Assembly: GCA_037176845.1 (NCBI GenBank)
Contig: JAYKXP010000279.1
Location: 1-38,311, forward strand
Length of the DNA: 38,311 nt
Reading direction: 5' to 3'
DNA from: Paramarasmius palmivorus
Taxonomy: Eukaryota; Basidiomycota; Agaricomycetes; Agaricales; Marasmiaceae
The notes under the pieces are model-generated. The model saw only the letters and a program-made list of their open reading frames with translations, searched no databases and was not told the origin of the DNA. Numbering within the stretch: position 1 is the first letter of the stretch; each line of letters opens with the position of its first letter. Positions 9,280 to 18,330 of the stretch are shown here, piece after piece. The translations under genes were made by a program, and so were the position numbers.

Positions 9280-9660
9280 CTAAGCCTGACCCTCAGACGC
9301 TCGGCCCAGTCTTTCACCCTCGCCCACACTATCAGAACCCCGATCCGAAACCAGCTTAAGCGGAGGCCCTGCCGACACCGTGATCCTCTCTATAGCCGAC
9401 GAAACCAGTTTCGAGTAAGGATCTACCACAGAAGAATCCATAGCAGCTGCCAGCTTTGAGGTGAATCGTTTGTCATCAAACTTGCTGTTACTATCTCAGC
9501 CTCTGTCGAACATGAATACAAAACGAACCCACAATGCAGAATTTTTGGCCTGGTCTTTCTTCATCTTCTGCGTACGAATGGTGAAGTCGTTGTTGAAGTC
9601 CTTCCAAGTTGTTCCCCCTTTTTATGTCGGGACCTCGAGATCATTTTGCCGCCCGGTGTT
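9280..9660 (-). pseudogene. Probable gene fragment, minus strand (unrecognised protein)
   Basis: Two coding-like stretches lie on the minus strand. One reads GGTTWKDFNNDFTIRTQK then MKKDQAKNSALWVRF (about 9635-9530). The other reads KFDDKRFTSKLAAAMDSSVV, then DPYSKLVSSAIERITVSAGP, with a stop at 9280-9282. I could not join them to a clean ATG, and in-frame stops lie between them. The hairpins at 9726-9808 lie just upstream in the orientation seen before other minus-strand genes, which suggests the remains of a gene that once used that promoter. The family is unknown. Confidence 0.3.
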
Positions 9661-9725
9661 ATCCGAGTGGAATTTGCTATCGCGCCAAATAGGATTGTGG
9701 TGACGTTTTAAACGGGAACACTCAA

Positions 9726-10003
9726 GATAACACCGGAGTCATCGCGAGACTCAACAATCCTTGAACGGGAACACCAGAGTTCTCGTTCATAATGACACCA
9801 GAGTCATTTTAAAGCGTGATGAATGTGATGAACTAAACCCGAACAAACCCTACCACGTCCACAGGTAGGGTTAGCTATGTGTTTCCCACGGGCTCATCCG
9901 CACAAGGTTAGATTTGCGCTGCACTTCCATGTCGTTAGGTTCGCAACTTTGGTGTTGCGATATGGCGATAAGGCATTTTTTCGTTGCACAACTCTGGCGT
10001 TGT
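9726..10003. repeat. Hairpin module A: variable-stem hairpins around an AACCCTA/TAGGGTT inverted repeat
   Basis: Left hairpins: GATAAC-ACCGGA-GTCATC (9726), GGGAAC-ACCAGA-GTTCTC (9767, with the pairing continuing outward to 10 bp with one mismatch) and AATGAC-ACCAGA-GTCATT (9791). Centre: AACCCTACC, a 9-nt spacer, then GGTAGGGTT (9846-9872). Right hairpins, loop on the other strand: TCGCAAC-TTTGGT-GTTGCGA (9941-9960) and ACAAC-TCTGGC-GTTGT (9988-10003). Arms differ in sequence but stay complementary, while loops are nearly constant. Confidence 0.8.
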
Positions 10004-10079
10004 CTGCGTACGATCAATGTAAAACAATAGATACTCCCCACAACAGCCTCCAACATCACCCGCCAAGCTGGAGCAAAAA

Positions 10080-10205
10080 ATGGATGATCTTCACGCTCAT
10101 GGTATGTCCAATTTATCTCAATGTACATTAGTGCTGATATCTGTTCTGCATCACGAAGATGCTGTCCTGCTGAATCCGTACTCAGTCCGAGCCACACACG
10201 CCTAA
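10080..10205 (+). pseudogene. Possible truncated gene start (22 codons)
   Basis: ATG at 10080, a strong 5' splice site after 22 nt (gtatgtcc), a 57-nt intron and an in-frame second exon give MDDLHAHDAVLLNPYSVRAT and then a stop. It lies about 80 bp after the right-hand hairpins of module A, where a plus-strand gene would be expected. It is too short to call a gene and is probably the remnant of one. The remaining DNA up to 10430 shows nothing else. Confidence 0.25.
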
Positions 10206-10430
10206 TCCTACCGACCCGGCACTGATACTTTGGCACTGGTATGTGCCACGCTGGTATGCTATGGTGTATCTCACTTTCACTGTAGGTCAAACGAACCTCA
10301 ATGTTCGCTCAATCACTCCTTTATTCTCCCGCAGTTCCAAACACTTTCCATCCATCCGGCCATGTAGGCTCTCGCTCTTCAGGACTGATTATCACAATTT
10401 CACAATGAACACTACACGAACACTGTAACT

Positions 10431-11559
10431 CTACCATTCAAAGTCATCAATTGGTATGATATAGCCTGCCTCCCAGTCTGCAATGGCGCAGATCAGCTCT
10501 GCCTGCAGCCAGTCGTTGCTGGACTGTGGATCCAGCAATGCCCCATACGCATCAGTATCCACCAATACGTGAAGTTCCTGCTTGCCGCTCTTACTGGGCC
10601 TGAACAGGAAGCGCGGTCCTTCTTTTAGCTTGATCGCCAGGATAGATATGTACACCTGCGAAAGCACCGAGTCAACTTTCCCAACTCCAGGCCGGAGAAT
10701 GAGGTCCTCACCTTGAATGTTGTGTATCCCTCCTCTCCCGACGGAAACGCAGCGCTTTTCCACAAATGGCAACGTCGTTGGGTTTCGCTATACCCTGCCA
10801 CCGTCGGCAAGTCCCAGGAGGACTCGAAGCCTGCCTCTCCCCCCAGAAAATTCAGCAGGGCATCATTCATAAGCGATTCCACCTCTTCTCCGCCGTAGGG
10901 AGTAGGATTGGCCTTTATAACAACCTTCAATGACGCCAATAGATCGTCTGTGCTCCCTGGTTGCACGTTTTCTCGGTAGCTATCCGATGGGAATGTCATT
11001 ATTGACCTGCGCAAACGTTGGCAAAAGACACTCACAGAGCCTCTGGCTGAACGGTCATTCGCCGTGCAGTTGTAATGAAGTTGGTGATATCCATCGCTGA
11101 AACGGCTGCAGTCCATGAAAATCCCAACCGCACCTTAAATACCCTTTTCTCAAGTGATCCTCGTGGCGCATCGGTCGCCGTAGAGATCAATTTTCGAATT
11201 CGACGGCCATTACAACACCGACTGTTCCACGCGTATACCATAAATCCGTTCTTATCAGCCACCCATTGTTGTTCCGACGTCCGCTCCAGCGACTCAAGTT
11301 GCACCTGTCCAACCTGACCGAAGCTGACATTCTCTTCCGGATACTCCATGCAATACCTTCTGCTTCGGAAAGGGAAAGGAATAGCAGCCAGCGCCTCCAT
11401 CGACCATTTATCCCCGGTCGGCATCAAAACGACCAATCCCACCAATTGGAAAATGTGTCCCTCCTCCCCTTTCCAGTTCACCGCAGTTTCCATTAGCCCC
11501 CGGCATCTCGGTCGATCGATGGCGTTGTCGCTCGTGATATGAACGCAAAACAAAAACGC
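10431..11559 (-). CDS. Hypothetical protein exons; probably the 3' part of the MYND gene
   Basis: Minus-strand exons 11559-11036, 10979-10712 and 10655-10431 join in frame through two 56-nt introns and end in IPIDDFEW. No known domain is recognised. The segment includes GEEGHIFQLVGLVVLMP and, near the end, GPRFLFRPSKSGKQELHVLV. As a separate gene it would start at the ATG at 11493 (316 aa). However, the frame stays open and coding-like upstream of that ATG (AFLFCVHITSDNAIDRPR). It joins in phase to a 33-nt exon (11649-11617) and then to the MYND exon cut at 11705, by introns of 57 and 55 nt. That would make one protein of about 916 aa. I lean towards one gene, but cDNA is needed to decide. 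Confidence 0.6.
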
Positions 11560-11653
11560 CTTATCATCTTTCTACTTATCTACAATTCGACTGTCGGTAC
11601 ATAGCAGTAATCTCACCCATGATTCGCCGCCCAATCTCGCCTGCCCAACCTCT

Positions 11654-13513
11654 TCAATGAATGATCGGGGGCATTGGATCCTCCTTCCGGTACCAAGTCC
11701 ATACAACCATGTTTTGAGCTCCGCACAAGATCATGATGAGCTGAGCGCCAGACCCGTCCAACGGCTTAGAGGGATAATAAGTAAATGCAGCCTCTGGCAC
11801 TTCGTCGAACGGGATGATCAACAACTTTCCGTTCGGATCAGTTAGATTCACCTGCACACAATCATTCACCGTCAGCCTTTCCCGAATAGCTGTGAGCTCC
11901 CTTTCACGACGCTTCAGCACCATGTGGACCACATATCTAATGAACCCCTTGTCCACGTATTTCATAGCGTGAGACCCTTCTATCACAGCAGTCAGGTCTT
12001 GCCATTGCAGCCCAAAGTGGCGATTGGCACTCACTCTTTTTCTCCTCCTGCCAATGTCGGCAACCCTTTTGATGGGTTTTCCAGCTCTCACGAGCGCACT
12101 GTTCTGAGCAATATGCATGATGCAAACAACCGCTGCATGCACGGGAACGGTCTTCATCTTCAGGGCGTGGTCCTTGACGCTCACACTGGAAGCAGTGTGT
12201 CAATCACGTATAATCGGCATACTAGACGGAGAGCTTACCCCAGGGTTGTAACACAGTCGCTTATCCATACCACTATAAGCTGTTGCAACATACATCGCCC
12301 TGATCGTCGCAACGTGCAATGCTCGGGACTTCCAGTCATGCCACAAGCGTGCCCCGTCACCGTCATATTCCAGCTCGCGCTGTAATATTGGCAGAACTCG
12401 ACGCAATATGCATGGTGACAGCAAATGACATTGATAGATCGCTAAAAGTTCCCGAACCTCGAGGAGAAGTGCTGCGTCCAGGTGTTCGTAGTTGATACGC
12501 TCTTCATGCCGTTTCTCCGCAATGAATAGAGCGTCGATCCTAGCGATCCCTCTCAGCACTCCTCCGCCAATGGCTTCTATCACCCATCCGGTACTACCCG
12601 GGATGTGGGCGACCTCCGCAAGAAACCGAATGCCCATCAAGAGGATAGCGCGTAAGACATTCGTAGGGCATAACCGGCCTGCTCTATCGGTGCAGCCCCG
12701 TGTCGTCGCCGCTACGCAAGAGGAGACAATTTTCGCCATCCAATACGACCAATGGCGCGTCAGAGCTTCTCCTCTCCGATGCGGCAGCATTTTTACCATA
12801 ACAACAACGAGGCATAGCACCTCGTCCACGCAGTCGAGAAACCTTCGTTTACGCATGAGACTCGCCAGACAATTGACCATAACGGGCATGGCATTGTCAT
12901 GCTCTGGGATAGCCAGGAATTCTGCGACGCACTCGGGGAATATGTAGTCGAAGTCTTGGAGCTGGTTCCCATACAGTGCGAGGAATGCACGTCCTACCGC
13001 TGGAACTATTTTCCCCATCCCCGCTGTTGCCAATAGCAAACGGCGACATATGATTCCAACCCCTTCCTCCGCGCGAGCCAGTGACAACAGTTGCTGATAG
13101 CGATGGTAGGTACCAAGATTAAACAGGAAATTGCAGATCCTGCCGGCGATTTCTTCATCCCAACTACCCTCTGAGAAGATCGGTGGTCTTTGCATATCCT
13201 TGTGAACGAAGCGGAAAGTAGGCCCCCATTCCGCCAGCCATGACATCCAGCGGAAAATGTGCTTCCAAGTGTCCACCTGAGACAGGCCTGTAAATCTATA
13301 CTCGAGCTCTTGCTGACCCCCCTTGTACGGTCGAAGGTAATCCGCGAAATGCCTAAATGCCTCCACAATCTCCCATCCACGAGCAAGGACGTCGTTGTCG
13401 TTTGAGGAGGAGATAGGGGGACAAGGAGATGTGAACGCCTGCTTTAGATATCGCATCAAACGAGGATCCTTCTCTTTCGCCCATTTCTCCAGGTCCACTA
13501 CCTGCGGTTCCAT
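11654..13513 (-). CDS. MYND-type zinc-finger protein
   Basis: Minus-strand exons 13513-12239, 12185-12035 and 11979-11654 join through introns of 53 and 55 nt, giving 583 aa if the stop at 11654 is used. Residues 1 to about 415 are an alpha-helical, repeat-like region without a named domain. At about 420-460, right across the first splice, lies the MYND finger: CYNPGCERQ, then CSGCLHHAYCSEQCARESW and KTHQKGC, with the expected Cys/His order. The C-terminal part contains KGFIRYVVHMVLKRREREL and VNDCVQVNLTDPNG. MYND fingers bind proline-rich partner peptides; in mushroom fungi they occur in large families of unknown role. The start at MEPQVVDLEKW follows a possible acceptor. See the preceding entry for the likely continuation past this stop. 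Confidence 0.8.
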
Positions 13514-13996
13514 ACTAAGCCCTGTTGTAACGTCCACCGAGGCTGTACTTCTTTGGATATTTCCGAGTTGGGGCGCTAGTGGGGGTCGTGGTGCAAGCTT
13601 GAAACTTACCCCGACGATGAACTCCTATTTGATTTTTCTCCGCTTTGGACACCGTGACGGTATCGTCCTCCATCGCTTGTATTATTTTTAATTTTGGCAA
13701 AACAAGGGTTTTGTGTTGGTCGTTCACACTAGCTGCACAACTGAAGAGTACCAGTTTCTTTCACTTTGCAATTAATCATGTATCATGGTCGTCCGATGTC
13801 TCTAGAGAATACATTTCTTTTGTCTCTTCTTCAAGCCTTGATGCTGAGTAATGTATGTGTGCAAGTAAATGTAGCGTACAACCAAAAAAAATGACATGGA
13901 CCGCTCGAGAATATACAATTATCTGCATTGACAGAATCGTTCCAACGTACTTTCTGTGGACTGGGGCCTGGTCAAGAATGTGTGCAGCGAAACCTC
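13514..13996. other. Intergenic stretch, no gene seen
   Basis: About 480 bp between the start of the MYND gene and the end of the next minus-strand gene. Only short open frames without splice partners occur, and no repeat or hairpin of the family described here. Confidence 0.5.
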
Positions 13997-15955
13997 TCAA
14001 CCTTCCATCTCGGCTATTACCCCACCCAATTCGGACAAAGTCGTCTCTAAACGGTCGACGCACGTACGCAGGTCGCTCCTCTCGTATCGGATCTCCGTGG
14101 TTACATCCTCGAAAGCTCTCTTGATACATCGCAGCCTGGTAACCCCCGCCGTTGTCGAAGGCCTGAAGCTACCACTGCTGGAAAGGGGTACACCAGTCGG
14201 TCTTGCAACTCTAGGAGAGTGAGCCATCTTGCGTCGGGGCATTGCATTGTCCGTGGCATCGGCACCATTGACGCTCGTATCACGCTCGCTCGCCGTTTCT
14301 GGAACCACAGACAGGCTCTTAGGTCGCCATTTCGACTGTTTGGCTGCAGTAGGAGAAGTGAGTAAGCCGTGGCGGGGTACCCCGGCAGACTGGTTCACTT
14401 GGTTGAGGAAGCCGCTAGACGATGGTTTATGGGTGGCGTAATTCCCGGTAGACTTTGTCAGAATGAAGATCACTTAGCTCCAATTTCAATATTGGTTGTA
14501 AGCTGAGTTACTTACAGGACTGGCTAATGGCGAATCCAGAATATCATCCTCGAGGAGCTGCGACACTTCCAAGTCCGAACCATCACAATCGGATTGACGA
14601 CACTTCTTGTTTGGAGATGGTTTATCCTTTACGTCCCGGTCCGGCGAAGTTCGCTCGCAATCTATTTTTCTTTTCGAACTGTAATTTGTCTGACCGAACG
14701 ATGCGATGAAAGATAAGGTTCTGCATATAGAGGGCCAGTATCAAACCAAACTCACTGAAACTGCTGGGTATGATTCCCGCCCATCCTTCTCTGAATCGTC
14801 GTCGTCTTCTGATACAGTGTTTGTTGTTGGATTGTGTGACTGTCAGCAGAGATTCAGCTTTGGCCTTGGAAACAGAGAAATCCCACAACTCACCGAACCT
14901 GCCAATGTCCGCCTTTTGGTGCCACATGCACCTGAGAAATTTGTTCCAACGCCCTAGGGCGATATCAATACTGCGACCCCTTGTCCTAAGAGGTTTCTGC
15001 CACTCACTGAGACTTTGGTTGCCATCCTCTGTGTCCTGTCTGAGCTGCTATTCGACTGTTTTACGTCCCTGTCCGGCGATGTTCGCTCGCAATCCAATTT
15101 TTTTTTCAAACTGTATTTTGACTGACCGAACGATGAAAGAGAAGTTTGAGCATATAGAGGGCCAGTAACAAACAAAACTCACTGAAACTGTTGGGTATAA
15201 TTGCCGCTCATCCTTCTCTGATTCGTCTTCGCCTTCTGATTCAGTGTTTCTTGTATTGCGTGACTGTCAGGAAAGATTCAGATTTCGCCTGCAAAACAGA
15301 CAAACCCCACAACTCACCGAACCTGCCAATGTCCGCCGTTTGGTACTGCCCGGTCCTGATAACTTTGCTCCGCCGCTCTAGGGCGAGATCAGTACTGCGA
15401 ACCTTTGTCCCAAGAGGTGTCTGCCACTCACCGAGACTCTCTTCGACCCTGCCCTGATAGATGCCCCAGACGCCTTTCCACCCACCTTGATTTCCCTGGG
15501 GGTAGATTTAGTGGCTTTGACACTCTTCTCTTTAACCGTGTCTCTCTCCCCAGGTTCTGCGTCTGACCCCTCCTCAGTGTCAGCTTTGGCGTCATACCAC
15601 TCACGGAGCTCTAAAAACAGAGATTCATTTATGCCCATGAGCTCCAAAACCTGATACTTCTTGTGGGCCAGTGTCTTTGAACAATGTCCATCTCCCCTGC
15701 AATGTGTGCACTGGGTTGAGCCAGGGCTAGGGTGAATGCAATCTAGGTTCTTCTCCTTGCATCGTTTGCATATCTGAGTAATAATCACGGTGAGAATATC
15801 ATGGCCTCTCATTCATGACATACCTTTTTTTCATTTGATTTCATCCACTCTAACACTTTGTACCTTCGGTTGTACGTGCGACAGAACTCTTCTTTCAACG
15901 CGTCTGTGAGCCTGCTGTTAGTGTTTTTATGCGCGGGCAACTCCCGATCCACCAT
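13997..15955 (-). CDS. Zn2Cys6-like zinc-cluster protein with duplicated exon block
   Basis: Nine minus-strand exons (15955-15824, 15773-15432, 15377-15318, 15263-15183, 15121-15008, 14953-14894, 14839-14756, 14689-14516, 14452-13997) join at phase 0 throughout and give 500 aa. Residues 46-75 carry six cysteines spaced C-x2-C-x6-C-x9-C-x2-C-x5-C (CKRCKEKNLDC ... CTHCRGDGHC), close to the fungal binuclear zinc cluster, so DNA binding is likely. The middle is basic, acidic and Ser-rich. Exons 3-5 (ending KRRTLAGS, YPTVS and the CERTSPDRDVK exon) are repeated as exons 6-8 (KRRTLAGS, YPAVS, CERTSPDRDVK). The C-terminus is a probable coiled coil (FEDVTTEIRYERSDLRTCVD). The start lies only 47 bp from the divergent RING gene. 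Target genes unknown. Confidence 0.75.
14624..15457 (-). repeat. Tandem intragenic duplication of about 434 bp
   Basis: The unit starting tttacgtccc...ccggcgaagttcgctcgcaa (14624) recurs from about 15058 (ttacgtccctgtccggcgat). Exons, introns and splice sites are copied in the same order: ctcactgaaact at 14751 and 15178, cccacaactcaccgaacctg at 14883 and 15307, and the ccctag acceptor at 14954 and 15378. Both copies keep reading frame. Confidence 0.85.
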
Positions 15956-16002
15956 CGCTGCAGGAAAAGCTGGGCAAAGAGCGGGCTACGGCAGATGGGG
16001 GG

Positions 16003-16903
16003 ATGAAAGTCAACCACAAACTTAGTGTCCAGACGATGTCCAGATTGAAGCTCGCGTGGGAAATTCTCACGCAAAGGACGGACATTGACTCGGACAACCT
16101 CCAACGCCGAGAATACTTTGCTACAACGATGGAGCTGGAACCAGAAATCGAGCACACTGCGTCCATTTCTCCACTGGCGCCTGTCTCTTCCGCAGAGTCT
16201 CCACAACACGTCTCCCCCGTCAATCCTCCATGCCAGCTTGACGACAAGTTGGCGAGTGGCGCAGATGTGGATAACAGTTCAGATAAACATATGAACGGGC
16301 TCATCATTGAAGTACGTGGTTTGTTCCTACATACCTCATTTGCTGACACCCCTGCGTCACCCTGCTGATATAGATCCAGTCATTGAAGAAGGTAATGAAA
16401 CCGCCACCACTCCTTTGGCCCTTCACAATCTAACATTTACCGATGTGCCCTTCGCTAGACCAACGAAACCACTGAACACAAGCTCAACAGGATGTCTCTA
16501 AAACATGCCACCTTACATGCGAATTATGTCCAGATTCACAAGGAACGCAACATCGTCACCACGATGCAGGTAGCCATTTCAATCGATTGATACCGTCGTC
16601 CCCAATCTGATATCCACCAGCATCATGTCCGCCAAGTCCTTGCTCACTTGAATTGCAACCTTTGCCTAAAGCCGATGACCGATGCGGTTATGTACGACAA
16701 ACATTACAAGTTTTTTTCCGCCTACTGATCATTGTCCATCTAGACTTCCAAATTGTGGCCACTCCTACTGTGGTGATTGTGCGGACATATTGAAAGAAAA
16801 CCGAATGGGTTGTCAAGCGTGCCAGACAGCGATTGAGAACACACCCATTCCCAATCACACTGTCCGAGATCTGCGTAATTCGTTGGATCTGATTAACCAT
16901 TAG
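16003..16903 (+). CDS. RING-type zinc-finger protein, C-terminal RING
   Basis: Exons 16003-16311, 16374-16391, 16459-16569, 16621-16691 and 16744-16903 join in frame (introns 62, 67, 51 and 52 nt) to give 222 aa. The N-terminal half is Ser/Pro/Glu-rich. A helical stretch follows (NRMSLKHATLHANYVQIHKE). The RING finger lies at about 158-200: CNLC, then, across the last splice, LPNCGHSYCGDC, then CQAC. This gives C3HC4 order and resembles RING domains of E3 ubiquitin ligases, so a ubiquitin-ligase role is likely; the substrate is unknown. The 18-nt second exon is supported by phase and signals only. The gene overlaps its convergent neighbour at the stop codon. The start could be earlier if an upstream exon exists, but a stop in frame lies shortly before. 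Confidence 0.75.
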
Positions 16904-18048
16904 GGGGACAATAACCAATAGAAACATAGCACATACGTTGTAGGCCGGAATGAATCAAAGTACTCATCTGCCTCTTCCTGCGTGAGGAAAACCTCCAGCG
17001 AGCCTCCATCCCATTGAAGACCCATCTCGACAGCCTCTTCGCTAAAGCGTGGGATCGGTGAAGCCATGCCAAAGCACTGAGTGAAACAACGTACAGGCTG
17101 TCATAAATCCCAGGCACTGCTCCTTTGCTCACGACAAACGATAGTAACGGCGGAGAGTCATAGTCCGCAATATACACCCGGTTGATGCATTCAATCACTC
17201 CGGATTGCTGGGCCCGCTGAAACGCCAAGGCAGCTTCCGTATAGGTATCGAAGAAATGTATAAGGTTGTTTGTATCTCGGGCATCCACCGTATTGACTTC
17301 ACGGCTGTCAGGTTACGTTCAGCGCCCCCAGCATAACTAGAGTTCAACTTTAGACTCACAGAGACTCAAAAGCACCCGGCTTTACGCCGCGAAAGACCAC
17401 GACCGCCTTGTTTTCTAGCGATGTTCCTGCGATGTTTTCCAAAACGAAGGGATTTCTGCCGGTAGTCCTTTCTTCGATGGCTTCGATAGCGAGGGAGAGG
17501 TATCCTGCTAAGGGATGAGACACGCAATCGCCAAGCGTTTATAGGGAACTTACGAGTAAAGGTCAGGATGCGTCTTCTGTCTTCTGACCGGCCTGAACGA
17601 GATATTTGAGACGTGCCACAAACCAGAGCGTTTTTATGTTCACCTAGACCCCTCGTTGGCGTGCTATCCTGGTCCAGCGAGACTTTCCTGGCCGTATTAG
17701 CGACACAGATTGGTTGACTGAATGCTGCAGGAACGTACAAACAGCCCGTTCCAGTTGACAGCACGCGTATCGAAGATCTACATAAGAAGATAAGCTATGG
17801 CTGTAGAGGTAGGAAGCCCACGATTTACCTGTCACCGATTTCTGGATAGCGGCCAAGTTTACACCATCCGTGGTTATTGCTGTATCCTGTCGTTTTCGCT
17901 GTTCCACTGCTGCGTTGTCAGGGAGTAAAACATTCTGATCCGTAGCCGTTTCAGTCGTTTTTTTGCATAGAGTGAGTCGAGATAGCAAAGCCTTCAGTCG
18001 TGTGCTGACTCCCCTGTCAGTGGATGTAGTGGGTGCCTTAGAGAGCAT
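16900..18048 (-). CDS. Protein with two RNase H1 N-terminal / viroplasmin-like domains
   Basis: Seven minus-strand exons (18048-17829, 17777-17739, 17682-17644, 17592-17554, 17507-17360, 17304-17095, 17041-16900) keep frame and give 278 aa. Two copies of the Cauli_VI/RNase H1-N fold are evident. The first starts AVVVFRGVKPGAFESL and ends in HFFDTYTEAALAFQRAQQSG. The second starts LLSFVVSKGAVPGIYDSL, crosses a splice into EEAVEMGLQWDGGSLEVF, and ends in LTQEEADEYF. This domain binds RNA:DNA hybrids in RNase H1; stand-alone fungal versions are common but unstudied. Exons 2, 3 and 4 are all 39 nt. The ATG at 18048 was preferred because hairpin motifs lie just upstream; an in-frame ATG at 18156 would add 36 residues encoded by a tandem repeat. 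An alternative last intron (gtatgtgc ... ttaatcag) would change the C-terminus. Confidence 0.7.
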
Positions 18049-18180
18049 CGTCAAGCGGGATATTTGAGGGCATAAAGAAATGACCCGAGACACCAAAGTC
18101 TTCAGATATAGCCTGACGCCAGAGTCAGTGGATGTATTGGATGTATTTGAGAACATCGTCAAGCGGAAATTTTTTGCCCA
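17970..18180. repeat. 108-bp tandem duplication with hairpins (module E)
   Basis: The unit with cgaga-a-caaag, tcagtggatgtagtggg and catcgtcaagcgg recurs at exactly 108 bp (17978/18086 and 18046/18154). The distal copy holds two hairpins of the dispersed family: AGAC-ACCAAA-GTCT (18088-18101) and CTGAC-GCCAGA-GTCAG (18113-18128). In the proximal copy the second hairpin keeps its stem (CTGAC ... GTCAG, 18004-18019), but its loop has become TCCCCT. Confidence 0.7.
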
Positions 18181-18330
18181 AACCTTCGGGTCTCATGACT
18201 CACGTGACAAAGGTAAGCGCTCATACCTCAGACAACTGCACTCATGCAAAAGGCCGCCAGCCCTTGTATTATTAGCCAGAAATACAGTTGATGTTAACTA
18301 AAGACTACAAAGTCTCACGGAAGTATATAT

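Noticed and set aside
11493..11553. Non-ATG starts (TTG or GTG) for several minus-strand frames, for example 11553, 13537 and 35646
   Set aside because: These are not plausible starts in a nuclear fungal gene. ATG starts or upstream exons explain each case better.
12492..12947. 151-codon plus-strand frame within the MYND gene
   Set aside because: It lies opposite a 425-codon exon that leads in phase into a complete MYND finger; no independent support.
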